DNA from: Sphingomonas cremea
Lineage (GTDB): Bacteria; Pseudomonadota; Alphaproteobacteria; Sphingomonadales; Sphingomonadaceae
NCBI RefSeq assembly: GCF_021502585.1
Contig: NZ_JAKFGM010000002.1
Span: 124,001-188,000, forward strand
Direction of reading: 5' to 3'
Length of the DNA stretch: 64,000 nucleotides
The position numbers were made by a program, and so were the translations under genes. Under the pieces are notes generated by a model, which made no database searches, was not told the DNA's origin, and was given only the letters and a program-made list of their open reading frames with translations. Shown here piece after piece: positions 17,270-26,776 of this stretch (its first letter is position 1; each line of letters begins with the position of its first letter).

Positions 17270-18270
17270 CTTGGAACTGCAAAAATCTTGCGCGCAATTA
17301 TCCAACAAAATACTGCGGCGATGGCTGCTACAGGAGCGTCGACTGCATAATGATAGCCAAGGTAAATTGAACCGAAGAAAGTCAGCCCCCAAAATAATAG
17401 CGCTAGCGGGAACCAGCGCGTCCTAAATGCCATGAGAGCCAAAATTGTGGCAGTGGCAATGTGCATTGACGGCATGGCTGAAACTCCTCCCCCCTTCAGC
17501 GCAATCTTCATGTTCATGCCAATGGCTAGGTATCGTTGTGACTTCAGGACTAGGTCATCTTTTGCCAATATACGACCAAGCTCGACACGAAGCGGCAGGA
17601 ATCGATCCGCGAGATTTGGATCCGTTAGATGAGCAAAGACTGGCCCGGCAGCTGAAATGGAATAGGCCATAGCAGTTCCGCCAATCAGCCAGCAAAGCAT
17701 AAGCGCGGTGAAATAGGTTGCGGTGAACCTGCGGCTTGCGAATGCGCTGATCAATGTCCCGCTGAATACAAGCGCGAAGCCCCATATTACAGCATAGTAG
17801 AAGGTCATAGCGGAGGCGAGAAACTCGGGGAGAACGGAGTGCGCCCAGCGCCACGCATCTTCGCCGAAAATCATGCGATCGGCGTTTGCCCAGACCTCTT
17901 CCCAGCCATAACCGACTGTAAACGGAATGGAGCACTTGGCCCAGGTGTACGCCCCCAGGAAGAGTGGAAAGATAAACGCGGGCAACAGCGCCACCCGCGC
18001 TGGCTCTCGGACCCTTCGCAAGACCGCCTGAAGAGGGTGGTCGGCGCGGGTCGGAAGCAGGACGAGAACTTGCACGAACATCCACACCAACATCGATAAA
18101 AGTGTCGATGCTCCCCATGCACCGAGGTAGGGAGCAAACACGCGCCAGCCGCTTACCCCGGTCTGCAGGCTGATTGCGCTGGCAACGGCTAGCATGACCA
18201 GCGCCAGAAGCGCCGGAAATGCCAAGGCGCGCTTGGTCGAGATGTCGTCCAATCCGCCCCCCACGAACAA
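17224..18270 (-). CDS. PAP2-superfamily (Aur1-like) membrane protein 2
   Basis: A protein of up to 348 residues with multiple membrane segments. PAP2_3 motifs are clear: [18 protein letters not shown] around residues 268-285 and LGYHYAVDAPVAAIAAV around residues 307-323. A middle region, WRWAHSVLPEFLASAMTFYY, is shared with the next PAP2 protein. The displayed start is a TTG; downstream GTG and TTG codons are alternatives, and no strong ribosome-binding site decides among them. It runs convergently with the GT87-like gene, overlapping it by 46 bp. The same domain plan in three neighbours suggests local duplication followed by divergence. Confidence 0.8.
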   Translation of the reverse strand: MFVGGGLDDISTKRALAFPALLALVMLAVASAISLQTGVSGWRVFAPYLGAWGASTLLSMLVWMFVQVLVLLPTRADHPLQAVLRRVREPARVALLPAFIFPLFLGAYTWAKCSIPFTVGYGWEEVWANADRMIFGEDAWRWAHSVLPEFLASAMTFYYAVIWGFALVFSGTLISAFASRRFTATYFTALMLCWLIGGTAMAYSISAAGPVFAHLTDPNLADRFLPLRVELGRILAKDDLVLKSQRYLAIGMNMKIALKGGGVSAMPSMHIATATILALMAFRTRWFPLALLFWGLTFFGSIYLGYHYAVDAPVAAIAAVFCWIIARKIFAVPSQSMTDDSREALASS

Positions 18271-18338
18271 TCGGCCTATTTGGATTGTGCCACGTAGTCG
18301 AGCGACGGGAAATCCCTACCCTGCAAGAGTGGCCCGCT

Positions 18339-19349
18339 TCATGCCGCCGCAAGCTTCTGCCGAGGCTGAACTGCCGCCGGGATAGCGATCGGAGCGGTCA
18401 GCTTCCAGACGAGCACCGCCATTGCCGAACCGACGATCCCGTCGAGCGCATAGTGATAGCCGAGATGAACCGATCCCACCCAGATGACCGACCACAGGAT
18501 CAGTGCCGGTATGCGCCACCACCTGCTGTGCCAGGCGAGGAGGGTGAGAATCGTACAGTCGGCAAGGTGCATCGAGGGCATCGCCGACACGCCGCCGGCG
18601 CGAACCGCTTCCCGGAGGTAGAAGTGGTGGCGAAGATAGGCCTGGGACTGAATGATGGTGTCGTCGGGCGGCAGGAGCGCGGCCAGCGAGTGGCGCAGCG
18701 GTGCGAAGCGCTCGCCAAGCGCCGGATCGACCAGGTCGGCAAATACCGGCCCGGCCGAGGAGAAAGCGGCGGCGCCGACCACTCCGACCAGGAACCAGGT
18801 GGCCATCAGCGCGGTATATGCCCGGATGACCGCGCGGGGGCTGGCCGAAAAACTGTATAAAGGAAGCGCCCAGGCCAGCGTCAGGGCCCAGATCAGCGTG
18901 TAGAAAACGACGATGACCTGAGTCCCCCGGACGCCGATCAGCCGGTGGGTCACCAGCCATGGATCGCCATTGAACAGAAACGCGTCGGCCGCGGTCCAGA
19001 AGCCGTCCCAATGAAAGCCGGTGAACAGCGGGAAACTGATCTTTGACACCGTGAAGCCGGTCATGAAGATGGGAAAGATCGCCAGCGGCAGGATCAGCAG
19101 CAGCCAGCGTTCGCGAAGCATCATGGACGCGGCTTTGAACGGGCCGGCCTGGCGAAGGTCGGCGCCGCGGAGCCACGGAATCAGCATCCAGATGAGGAAC
19201 GCCAGGCCGCTGGTCACCAAGCTGATCGTCACATAATCGATCAGGATCTGTGTCCCCGTGACCCGCCCGGCAATCGCCATGGCCAGGGCCACCGCGAAGG
19301 TCATGGCGCATAGCGCGCAAGGCAGCACCAATTCGCGCGCGTGCTTCAT
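18339..19349 (-). CDS. PAP2-superfamily (Aur1-like) membrane protein 3
   Basis: A 336-residue polytopic protein, closest in layout to its downstream neighbour. Motifs: [19 protein letters not shown] in the third quarter and [19 protein letters not shown] near the C terminus, giving the PAP2 His/His/Asp site. The segment [20 protein letters not shown] before the first motif matches the equivalent SAAGPVFAHL of its neighbour. I choose the ATG at 19349 because a clean membrane segment follows it and GAGGAAG lies about a dozen bases upstream. Sixty more codons upstream are open but do not look like protein. Lipid head-group transfer or hydrolysis is likely; the substrate is unknown. Confidence 0.83.
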   Translation of the reverse strand: MKHARELVLPCALCAMTFAVALAMAIAGRVTGTQILIDYVTISLVTSGLAFLIWMLIPWLRGADLRQAGPFKAASMMLRERWLLLILPLAIFPIFMTGFTVSKISFPLFTGFHWDGFWTAADAFLFNGDPWLVTHRLIGVRGTQVIVVFYTLIWALTLAWALPLYSFSASPRAVIRAYTALMATWFLVGVVGAAAFSSAGPVFADLVDPALGERFAPLRHSLAALLPPDDTIIQSQAYLRHHFYLREAVRAGGVSAMPSMHLADCTILTLLAWHSRWWRIPALILWSVIWVGSVHLGYHYALDGIVGSAMAVLVWKLTAPIAIPAAVQPRQKLAAA

Positions 19350-19537
19350 TGGCCGCCGACTTCCTCCAACATCGGAATGGCCTAATGGCAACGTGGTTAA
19401 GGGATCGATAAAGCGGACGGTGCGGCCGCACGCCAGACTTGGCGGTCGAGGCGAATATTGGCGCCATAGTCCTCGAGAATTCTTGTTGCCTTGGTTTTGC
19501 CGCTCATTTGCGGCTAGCGTTGCCAGCACGACGCACC

Positions 19538-20446
19538 ATGGACATTTACCTCCCTATAGCCGGCATGTCGGTCAATGCGCTGCTGATGGTCGCGCTGGGT
19601 GGTCTGGTCGGTCTCTTGTCCGGCATGTTCGGGGTTGGTGGCGGCTTTCTCACCACTCCGTTGCTGATCTTCTACGGCATTCCGCCAACCGTCGCAGTTG
19701 CGTCCGCGACGACCCAGATCACCGGCGCCAGCGTGTCCGGGGCGCATGCCCATTGGCAGCGCGGAGGGGTCGATTTCAAAATGAGTGCCGTGCTGATTGC
19801 CGGGGGCGCGGTCGGCAGCCTGGTCGGTGCCGGCCTGTTTCGGCTGCTCCAGTCATCCGGCCAAATCGACCTGGTCATCGGCTTCCTTTATGTCCTCCTG
19901 CTCGGGGGAATCGGTGGCTTGATGCTGAAAGATGCGCTGGTCGCATTGGGCTGGGTCAAGCTAGAGGAGCGAACGGAGCGCCCACGCCATAACCGGTGGG
20001 TAGCTAGCCTGCCGCTCCGCTGGCGCTTTTATGCTTCGGGCCTCTACATTTCGCCGCTCGCGCCGCTCGCTCTTGGATTCTTAGCCGGTGTGATGACCGT
20101 GCTGTTGGGGATCGGCGGAGGATTCATTCTCGTCCCAGCGATGATCTATCTTTTTGGAATGGCCGCACGCGTCGTCGTCGGGACCAGCCTGGTGATGATC
20201 CTGGCCGTGAGCGCCGTAACCACGATGGTCCACGCAACTACGACCCAGGCCGTCGACATCGTCCTGGCTGGGCTTTTGCTGATCGGCGGCGTGATCGGCG
20301 CCCAATATGGCGCTGCGCTCGCCACCCGGCTCAAGCCAGACCTGCTTCGCCTGGCGCTGGCTGCGATTATCCTGATGGTCGCGCTGCGGATGCTGCTTGG
20401 GCTAACCTGGCGGCCCGACGAGATCTTCACGATCGAATATCTGTGA
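19538..20446 (+). CDS. TauE/SafE-family sulfite/organosulfonate-type exporter
   Basis: A 302-residue membrane permease of the DUF81/TauE-SafE family. It shows the internal duplication typical of the family: [20 protein letters not shown] near residues 18-37 and [20 protein letters not shown] near residues 178-197, each with the G-V/I-GGGF motif. About eight membrane segments are visible. The start is the ATG at 19538; upstream codons lack a signal. The stop overlaps the start of the TIGR02186 gene (GTGA), a pairing seen in many alphaproteobacteria. The transported anion is inferred from the family only. Confidence 0.88.
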   Translation: MDIYLPIAGMSVNALLMVALGGLVGLLSGMFGVGGGFLTTPLLIFYGIPPTVAVASATTQITGASVSGAHAHWQRGGVDFKMSAVLIAGGAVGSLVGAGLFRLLQSSGQIDLVIGFLYVLLLGGIGGLMLKDALVALGWVKLEERTERPRHNRWVASLPLRWRFYASGLYISPLAPLALGFLAGVMTVLLGIGGGFILVPAMIYLFGMAARVVVGTSLVMILAVSAVTTMVHATTTQAVDIVLAGLLLIGGVIGAQYGAALATRLKPDLLRLALAAIILMVALRMLLGLTWRPDEIFTIEYL

Positions 20447-21201
20447 GGCGGGCGTTTATCCTGCTCGGCCTGGCGCCGATCCTGATGGCCCAGGCCGAGC
20501 CCAAGCTGGTGCCAGATATCAGCGCCCGGTCGATTCAAATCCGCTACAGCTTCACCGGCGCGCAGTTGCTGCTGTTCGGCGCAATTCTTTATCCCGGCGG
20601 ACGCGTGCCGAGGCACCCTGCCGACGTTATCGTCGTGCTGAAGGGTCCAGTCGAGCCGATCCTGATGCGCGAAAAGGCGAAAATTGCAGGTATTTGGATG
20701 AACGCCGATTCCAACCGCTTCCGTTCGGCGCCGAGCTTTTATGCGGTCGCGTCGTCGGCACCGGTGCGCAAGCTGGTCGATGAAAGGACCGCCGCAATCT
20801 ACGAACTGGGCTTGCAGGACTTGCAGCTTTCGCCCGGCGGGGGCGCACTACCCGACAAGGAGCGGAGATTCGAGGCTGGCTTGCTCGATGTCCGAAAGCG
20901 CAACGGACTGTACGCGGAAAATCCGCATGGCGTGGAGATCAGCGAGGGGGTGCTTTACCGAGCCCGCATTTCCATCCCCAGCCAGGTCCCGGTCGGCACC
21001 TATACCGCCGAAACATTCCTGGTGGACAAGGGCAAGGTGATCGCCGCCGCCACCAAGGAGATCGAGATCGGAAAATCGGGTTTCGAACGCTACGTCGCGC
21101 TGGCGGCGCGGCGACACGGCTTTTTGTACGGGCTTGCCGCGGTGATGTTGTCGCTTGGCCTCGGCTGGGCCGCAGCTCTCGCCTTCCGACGCAGATTCTA
21201 G
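20443..21201 (+). CDS. TIGR02186/Alph_Pro_TM membrane-anchored protein
   Basis: A 252-residue conserved alphaproteobacterial protein. It has a signal sequence (AFILLGLAPILMAQAEPKLV), a large periplasmic beta-rich domain (residues 25-215, including YSFTGAQLLLFGAIL and VLKGPVEPILMREKAKIAG), a C-terminal membrane helix (HGFLYGLAAVMLSLGLGWAA) and a basic tail. The GTG start overlaps the TGA of the TauE/SafE gene, indicating coupled translation. It is probably an accessory subunit of that transporter. Its biochemical function is not known. Confidence 0.88.
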   Translation: MRRAFILLGLAPILMAQAEPKLVPDISARSIQIRYSFTGAQLLLFGAILYPGGRVPRHPADVIVVLKGPVEPILMREKAKIAGIWMNADSNRFRSAPSFYAVASSAPVRKLVDERTAAIYELGLQDLQLSPGGGALPDKERRFEAGLLDVRKRNGLYAENPHGVEISEGVLYRARISIPSQVPVGTYTAETFLVDKGKVIAAATKEIEIGKSGFERYVALAARRHGFLYGLAAVMLSLGLGWAAALAFRRRF

Positions 21202-21275
21202 CCCTAAATCCAATCTTAACCCGGTTAGGCTAATCCAGCCGCAACCGTAACGATTGAGCGAGGGCGTCTGCGCGT

Positions 21276-22964
21276 ATGAACGATCAACCGAGCCTGAGGC
21301 ATTTTCTCGACGAGATGAGCAACTATACCGAGAGCGAGGGCGGCGCTGGCGCCAGCTCCGCCTCGCGGGATGCCTGCCCGCCGATCGGCCAGGTGCTTGA
21401 GATCGCCGGGTCCGGTTCGCGCGTCGTGATGGACGCCGCGCGGCTGCTGGAATTGCAGGCCCATGGCGACCCTTCGATCGCCATGTCGGGCCAGGTTGGT
21501 AGCCAGGTGAAGATGAAGGTCGCCAACAGCTGGCTTGTCGCCAACGTCCGCACCCTTCGCGCCGGCGACGAGCCCGGCACGGTAGTTGCCAATGTCGACT
21601 TCCTTGGCGAAGGCACGCAGCGTTCCGGGGGCGGTCTTAGTGGCTTTCGTCGCGGTGTGACCCGCTACCCGATTCCGGGCCAGGCAATCCTGCCCGTCAC
21701 CACCGAAGACATGCGCGCCATTTTTGCCGCCGACGACAGCCCTCACGTGGAGATCGGCACCGTCTATCCGACCGATGACATCCGCGGCACTCTCTATGTC
21801 GACCCGATGCTGTCGAAGCACTTCGCGATCCTGGGATCAACCGGTACCGGTAAGTCGACTTCGGTCGCGCTGATCCTCCATCGTATCTCGGAGCTCAGCC
21901 CCGAGGGTCATATCGTGATGATCGACCCGCACGGCGAATATTCCGCGGCGTTCAAGAGCTGCGGCGAGCTGTTCAACGTCGACAATCTTCAACTGCCCTA
22001 CTGGCTGCTGAACTTTGAAGAGCATTGCGAGGTGATGCTGACGACCGATGGTGCGGAACGGCAGCGCGATGCCGATATCCTTGCCAAGTGCCTGCTCAGC
22101 GCACGGACAAAGTCCAAGTCATCGGAGCAGTTTGGCAAGGTCACCGTCGATTCGCCGATCCCCTATCTATTGACCGATCTCAACCAGATCTTGGTGGCGG
22201 AGATGGGCAAGCTCGATCGTGCTGGCGACACCACGCCTTACCAGCGCCTGAAGAACAAGCTGGACGAGCTGCGCGCCGATCCGCGCTACAACTTCATGTT
22301 TTCGGGCATGCTGGTGTCGGACACGATGGGCAGCTTCATCGCCAAGCTGTTCCGCCTCCCAAGTCATGGCCGGCCGATCTCGATCGTCGACGTTTCAGGC
22401 GTCCCGTCTGAGGTCACGTCGGTCGTGGTCTCGGTGCTTGCCCGCATGGTGTTCGACTATGCCATCTGGTCGCGGACCGAGGCACAGCGGCCGCTGCTGC
22501 TGGTTTGCGAAGAGGCCCACCGTTACGTCCCCAAAGACGAGCATGCGGGCGGCCAGGCGGTTCGCAAGATCCTCGAGCGTATCGCCAAGGAAGGCCGCAA
22601 GTACGGCGTTTCGCTGGGCCTCATTACGCAGCGTCCGTCCGATCTGGCCGAAGGCGTGCTGTCGCAGTGCGGCACGATCATCTCGATGCGCTTGAACAAC
22701 GACCGCGACCAGGCCTGCGTCCGTGCCGCGATGCCGGAAGGCGCGCGCGGCTTCCTCGATGCCATCCCGGCGCTCCGCAACCGCGAATGCATCGTATGCG
22801 GCGAAGGCGTTGCCATCCCGATCCGGGTGCGGTTCGACGACCTCGAACCGGAACGACGCCCGGCTTCGTCCGACCCCAGTTTCGCCGCCGCTTGGCGCGA
22901 AACAGGCGACGAGGAAGGCATCATCCAGCGCACCGTCCGCCGCTGGCGCGGGCATGGGAAATAG
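21276..22964 (+). CDS. HerA-like DUF87 ATPase
   Basis: A 562-residue hexameric ATPase of the HerA/FtsK superfamily. An N-terminal HAS-barrel-like region (residues 36-140, PIGQVLEIAGSGSRVVMDAA) precedes the motor. Walker A is GSTGTGKSTS at residues 187-196. Walker B is LLLVCEEAHRYVP near 408-420, followed by an arginine-rich segment, and the sensor region is SLGLITQRPSDLAEGVLSQC. HerA proteins translocate double-stranded DNA, in archaea together with the nuclease NurA. No nurA-like gene is adjacent here, and the bacterial partners remain uncertain. A terminator-like hairpin follows about 100 bp after the stop. Confidence 0.88.
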   Translation: MNDQPSLRHFLDEMSNYTESEGGAGASSASRDACPPIGQVLEIAGSGSRVVMDAARLLELQAHGDPSIAMSGQVGSQVKMKVANSWLVANVRTLRAGDEPGTVVANVDFLGEGTQRSGGGLSGFRRGVTRYPIPGQAILPVTTEDMRAIFAADDSPHVEIGTVYPTDDIRGTLYVDPMLSKHFAILGSTGTGKSTSVALILHRISELSPEGHIVMIDPHGEYSAAFKSCGELFNVDNLQLPYWLLNFEEHCEVMLTTDGAERQRDADILAKCLLSARTKSKSSEQFGKVTVDSPIPYLLTDLNQILVAEMGKLDRAGDTTPYQRLKNKLDELRADPRYNFMFSGMLVSDTMGSFIAKLFRLPSHGRPISIVDVSGVPSEVTSVVVSVLARMVFDYAIWSRTEAQRPLLLVCEEAHRYVPKDEHAGGQAVRKILERIAKEGRKYGVSLGLITQRPSDLAEGVLSQCGTIISMRLNNDRDQACVRAAMPEGARGFLDAIPALRNRECIVCGEGVAIPIRVRFDDLEPERRPASSDPSFAAAWRETGDEEGIIQRTVRRWRGHGK

Positions 22965-23063
22965 GGGGCGCAATCAATCCTGGAAATGATCAGGCACAAC
23001 TAGGAACGACCCAAGCGACGTAAGCGTTTTGTCGTTGCTGATTGTCCCCATTCAGCGTGTGAT

Positions 23064-23095
23064 GGCCCCGTCGGATTGCTCTTGCCGGCGGGGCC
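23064..23095 (+). terminator. Rho-independent terminator-like hairpin after the HerA-like gene
   Basis: An 11-bp stem pairs GGCCCCGTCGG (23064-23074) with CCGGCGGGGCC (23085-23095), with a single G-T wobble and a 10-base loop. TTTGCCGTCTTTG follows. The T tract is interrupted, so efficiency is uncertain. The rest of 22965-23270 shows no gene. Confidence 0.6.
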
Positions 23096-23270
23096 TTTGC
23101 CGTCTTTGCAAACATAGGCTTTTTTAACCACCTTCTGTTACGCGGCAAGACGGAGGGCCCTCGGTTGCCCACACAGCTGGGGGCTTTCCATCATTTTTGC
23201 GTGAAGGCCTGTCGTATAGAGCCCAAGCAGCGGGCCTAGGTCATTCGGGCATAGGGACGGGAAGCGAACG

Positions 23271-23483
23271 CTAGCCTTTGTTAGCCTTACGAAGGGCAAA
23301 TCCCTCTGCAAGGTCACATTGGGCGAGAAAGTCTCGCATCATGTATATTACAGCATCGCTGGGTCCCAGTTTTACTGCTTCGGAGGCAGGCGGCCAACTG
23401 GCCCACACGGCTTCATCAAGCAAACTGAAGACGATAACGTCCATTGCGGGGTCGTTGTCCATCGGCACGATCTGCTCCCTCAT
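23271..23483 (-). CDS. Small hypothetical protein
   Basis: A short frame of about 70 residues beginning MREQIVPMDNDPAMDVIVFS and ending in a Lys-rich tail. It is acidic, has no signal peptide or membrane segment, and contains a predicted helix ending MMRDFLAQCDLAEGF. Its amino acid usage looks protein-like, with few rare residues. A TTG codon directly before the ATG at 23483 could also serve. The ribosome-binding site is weak, so it may be spurious. It lies alone between the HerA-like gene and the SulP gene. I do not recognise a family. Confidence 0.45.
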   Translation of the reverse strand: MREQIVPMDNDPAMDVIVFSLLDEAVWASWPPASEAVKLGPSDAVIYMMRDFLAQCDLAEGFALRKANKG

Positions 23484-23693
23484 CAAGCGGGAGCGCGACT
23501 AACAATGTCTCTCAGCCGCTAGCGCGCTTCTGAACACTGCTAGCGATGTGGCAAATCTACACCTCCGGCGGCCCCAAAGATATTGGGGTTTGTGACTACT
23601 CCCAAGGCCGCAGGCGGTGTTCCTATCCTGCAACGCCCTTCCCAATAGACCGAGCCATAGCCCTTAAATGCCCGTCCAAGCGCGGTTCAGGAA

Positions 23694-24944
23694 CTATCGA
23701 TCGGGCGGTGTCCATTCAGCGGGCTCCACGTCCCTGCGGATGAGGCGTTGAGCGAGGCCGATTGCCGTTCCCACAGCTATCGCCACGGTCAAGTCGCTGA
23801 CCACGGTCAGGATCATGGTTAGCAGCAGGAGGAATCGGTCGGCGGGACGAGCTCGAAGATGCTCTCGCCAGCGATGGGGTTCACTCATCGACCAGGCCGT
23901 TACCATGAGCAGAGCGGCAAGAGCGGGCATCGCCAGATACCCGGCGAGCGGAGCAGCAGCGACGACGAAGACCAGAATTGCAAGCGCATGAACTATGCCC
24001 GCGACTGGCGTGCGCCCGCCGGCCCGCACATTGGCTGTAGTACGGGCGATAGCACCGGTCGCAGGAAGGCCGCCAAACAAGGGCGAAGCGATGTTGGCTG
24101 CACCTTGCGCCAGCAACTCGGCATTGGAGCGGTGGGCACCGCCTATCATTCGGTCGGCAACAATCGCTGACAGCAAGGATTCGACCCCTGCCAGGAACGC
24201 GATCACCAGGGCCGATGGAAGTAGCTCGCTCATCCGCGCGAGGGTGATTGCAGGAAGCGACGGAAACGGCAGTCCATTGGGAAGGTCGCCGAAGCGAGAG
24301 TGGATCGTTTCCACCGGGAGCGTGAACAGGGCGACTGCGGCGGATGCCAGGGCGATAACAATTATTGAGCCCGCCCGCCTTCGCAAAAGCGCGATCGCGA
24401 CGATCGAGGCAATGCCGATTACGGCAGCCACCAGACTTGCCGAATGTCGAGCAGCCCACAGGGCGGGGACGGTGTCGACGAAGTCGGCGGGCAATCTGGC
24501 GATTGAAAGTCCGAACAGATCCTTGAGCTGGCTAATTGCAATGATCAGCGCAATTCCAATCGTGAACCCTTCAATTACCGCTTCTGGAATCAGTGCGATT
24601 AAGCTGCCGGCGCGGGCCATGGCAGCAATGAGCAGGATCACACCGGCCATCAAAGTTGCTAGCAACAGGCCGTCAAACCCAAATTGATCGATCACACCAT
24701 AGACGACGACGATGAAGGCGCCGGTGGGACCGCCTATCTGGACGCGGCTTCCGCCCAGGGCTGAGATCAGCAGGCCTCCAACAATCGCCGTGACCAGTCC
24801 TGCCGCCGGTTCGGCCCCCGACGCGATGGCGATGGCGATACTCAACGGGAGCGCGACCATCGCCACGGTAATTCCAGCCAGAGCGTCGGCGAAAAAGAGC
24901 TTGGCGGAATAGTCCGTGATTGTGGTGAGCAGTTTTGGCTTCAT
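23694..24944 (-). CDS. SulP-family anion (sulfate-type) permease without STAS domain
   Basis: A 416-residue inner-membrane transporter. The SulP core is clear: DALAGITVAMVALPLSIAIA near residues 20-39, GGSRVQIGGPTGAFIVVVYG near 64-83, a long run of membrane segments, and SLLSAIVADRMIGGAHRSNAE near 258-278 with GLPATGAIARTTANVRAGGR after it. The protein ends shortly after the last membrane segment, so the cytoplasmic STAS domain usual in SulP proteins (which are typically well over 500 residues) is absent. Substrates in the family include sulfate, bicarbonate and other anions; sulfate is only a family-based guess. It stands alone. Confidence 0.86.
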   Translation of the reverse strand: MKPKLLTTITDYSAKLFFADALAGITVAMVALPLSIAIAIASGAEPAAGLVTAIVGGLLISALGGSRVQIGGPTGAFIVVVYGVIDQFGFDGLLLATLMAGVILLIAAMARAGSLIALIPEAVIEGFTIGIALIIAISQLKDLFGLSIARLPADFVDTVPALWAARHSASLVAAVIGIASIVAIALLRRRAGSIIVIALASAAVALFTLPVETIHSRFGDLPNGLPFPSLPAITLARMSELLPSALVIAFLAGVESLLSAIVADRMIGGAHRSNAELLAQGAANIASPLFGGLPATGAIARTTANVRAGGRTPVAGIVHALAILVFVVAAAPLAGYLAMPALAALLMVTAWSMSEPHRWREHLRARPADRFLLLLTMILTVVSDLTVAIAVGTAIGLAQRLIRRDVEPAEWTPPDR

Positions 24945-25086
24945 CGGCCAAGGCTATCGGGTACGTTAGGCGGCTGCAAATGGCCGTCGCTGAGTTTTGG
25001 GTGGACGGTTGCACATACGGTCCATTGCGTATGGCTAGCTGCCCCTGACTAGGCAAAGCGCATAGTTCACCGACTGGGAACGACGA

Positions 25087-25803
25087 ATGGCAAAAGCCAC
25101 GGACAAAGTGAGGGTTTGGGACCTCCCGCTCCGCCTCTTCCATTGGACCCTCGTGATCGCCATTGCGATCGCGTTTTTATCTTCCGAAGAGGAAAGCGTT
25201 CTCAATCAATGGCACGTCCTGGCTGGCTGGGTTGTCGCCGTGTTGATCGCCTTTCGCTGCGTGTGGGGCTTCGTTGGTGGAGAACACAGCCGCTTTTCGG
25301 ATTTCATCCGCCCTGTTCGCATTGCCGATCACATTTCTGGGCTACTCCGCGGCAAAAGCGAGGCGTCGCTCGGCCATAACCCGCTAGGCGCCGTCGCAGT
25401 CCTCATCCTACTTGCACTTGCTGCAGCCACCGTGTGGACGGGAGCGTTCGGCGGCGAAGGAGCAGAGGAGTTCCACGAAATCATCGCATGGACGCTCCTC
25501 GCCATGGTCGGTATCCATGTCGCTGCGGTTATCATCATGTCTGCGATGGAGCGGGAGAGCCTGATCCGCGCAATGATTAGCGGGTACAAGCCCGCACCTC
25601 GCCACCCCGGAGCGGCTAACGCGAGGCCCCCAAATTTATTTGGTTGGGCCATTGCCATTCTCACCGTGGCCGGCTCGATCCTTCTTATCCTTCGATACGA
25701 TCCGCAGGCCTTCACTCCGCGAAGCGCAGAAGCCTTCGAGCATCGCGCCGAAGGAACCAGTCGCCCTTCTGTCAGCGATGAAGGGAGCGAACACGAAAAC
25801 TGA
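25087..25803 (+). CDS. Cytochrome b561/Ni-hydrogenase-type b cytochrome
   Basis: A 238-residue membrane protein with four membrane helices of the bacterial cytochrome b561 family. Likely heme-b ligands are visible: H19 in RLFHWTL, H43 in NQWHVLAGW, H130 in EEFHEIIAW and H144 in VGIHVAAV. The KVRVWDLPLRLFHW start is typical of this family. Such proteins transfer electrons between quinol and periplasmic partners. An additional C-terminal membrane segment near residues 180-200 (LFGWAIAILTVAGSILLILR) and a charged tail follow. No cytochrome c or dehydrogenase gene is adjacent, so the partner is unknown. Confidence 0.87.
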   Translation: MAKATDKVRVWDLPLRLFHWTLVIAIAIAFLSSEEESVLNQWHVLAGWVVAVLIAFRCVWGFVGGEHSRFSDFIRPVRIADHISGLLRGKSEASLGHNPLGAVAVLILLALAAATVWTGAFGGEGAEEFHEIIAWTLLAMVGIHVAAVIIMSAMERESLIRAMISGYKPAPRHPGAANARPPNLFGWAIAILTVAGSILLILRYDPQAFTPRSAEAFEHRAEGTSRPSVSDEGSEHEN

Positions 25804-25945
25804 GGCAGGTTTAGGCGGAATGATGCCACGATAGTGCATTCTCGAGGGCTCGCTATTAATTGCTTGCAATGTAGGGCAGATTGTTCGCCGAATCGGAGGC
25901 GGGCAGGTTGATGCATTTCCGATCCTGGAGCGACCGGAGAATCGG

Positions 25946-26713
25946 ATGTTCCTTCACCGCATCGTCGACCACCTGAAGACACAAAACTGGACGGCAGTCG
26001 GGCTCGATCTGGCGATCGTAATTGTTGGTGTGTTCGTTGGTACGCAGGTGTCCAATTGGAACCAGGGGCGGCTCCAGAAGCGCGAGACGGCGCAGCTGCT
26101 CGTCGAACTCAAGCCGGCTCTCAACACATTCACCGACTTTTTCGCCGCGGCCAAAATCTATTACGCAACGACACACGATTATTCTGACCGTGCATTCGCA
26201 GGCTGGCGGCGCGATCCGAACGTAAGCAACGAGCAATTCGTAATCGCTGCCTATCAAGCAAGCCAGATTTATACCTGGGGGCTTAATGGGGAAAATTGGG
26301 CCTCGATATTCGGAAGCGACCAACTGCGTGACATCAACGATGCGGATGTACGCCTGGGCCTCACGACACTTATGACGATCAGCTACGACCAAATCGACTC
26401 AGTCGTCACTAATACGGCATATCGTGAAGATGTTCGGCAGGTGATCCCGGAGGACATCCAGGATGCCATCCGCGCAAATTGCGACGACCAGGTTGTCCCG
26501 GAGCGACCGCTTACGGTTCGCCTGCCCCGAACTTGTGACCTACCACTAGCTGACGCGAAATTCGCAGAGGCCGCTGCTATGCTGCGTAGCCACCCTGAGC
26601 TGATCGGCAAGCTGCGATGGCATCGCGCCGCCGTTGCTGCGTTCATGAGGGATTATAGTACAGTCGACCAACTGACTCGGGATCTTCAAAGCGACATCGA
26701 CAAAGCGACCTAG
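25946..26713 (+). CDS. Membrane-anchored hypothetical protein (paralogue A1)
   Basis: A 255-residue protein with a short basic N terminus, one membrane helix (AVGLDLAIVIVGVFVGTQVS) and the motif NWNQGRLQKRETAQLLVELK directly after it. The remaining 200 residues are soluble, probably periplasmic or cytoplasmic helical. The layout, helix then Q-x-x-W/N-W and a helical domain beginning with an acidic/basic stretch, is like DUF6090-type proteins of unknown function. The gene at 31424-32182 has the same architecture. GGAGA lies five bases upstream of the ATG. The first hairpin repeat of the window follows 33 bp after the stop. Confidence 0.72.
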   Translation: MFLHRIVDHLKTQNWTAVGLDLAIVIVGVFVGTQVSNWNQGRLQKRETAQLLVELKPALNTFTDFFAAAKIYYATTHDYSDRAFAGWRRDPNVSNEQFVIAAYQASQIYTWGLNGENWASIFGSDQLRDINDADVRLGLTTLMTISYDQIDSVVTNTAYREDVRQVIPEDIQDAIRANCDDQVVPERPLTVRLPRTCDLPLADAKFAEAAAMLRSHPELIGKLRWHRAAVAAFMRDYSTVDQLTRDLQSDIDKAT

Positions 26714-26746
26714 GTGGAGGGACCGAATGAATTCCCCGTCGAATTC

Positions 26747-26776
26747 AATGTCCGCTTTGGGTGGAAAGCGGTCATT
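26747..26776 (+). repeat. Hairpin repeat unit 1
   Basis: A 30-base imperfect palindrome: left arm AATGTCCGCTTT, loop GGGTGG, right arm AAAGCGGTCATT. It is read here in the orientation shared by all units in the window (GGGTSGAAAG on the plus strand). Its right arm contains the stop codon of the minus-strand gene that ends at 26772. Confidence 0.9.

Noticed and set aside
23572-23588. CCCCAA/TTGGGG hairpin followed by TTTG as a terminator
   Set aside because: The stem is only six base pairs, and no gene on the plus strand ends nearby.
24981-25014. Possible further copy of the hairpin repeat (TTTTGGGTGGAC context)
   Set aside because: Only the central TTTGGGTGGA matches. The arms do not pair, so it is at best a relic.
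25856-26392. 178-residue minus-strand frame
   Set aside because: It is antisense to the membrane-anchored protein at 25946, which has a good ribosome-binding site and a clear membrane helix.
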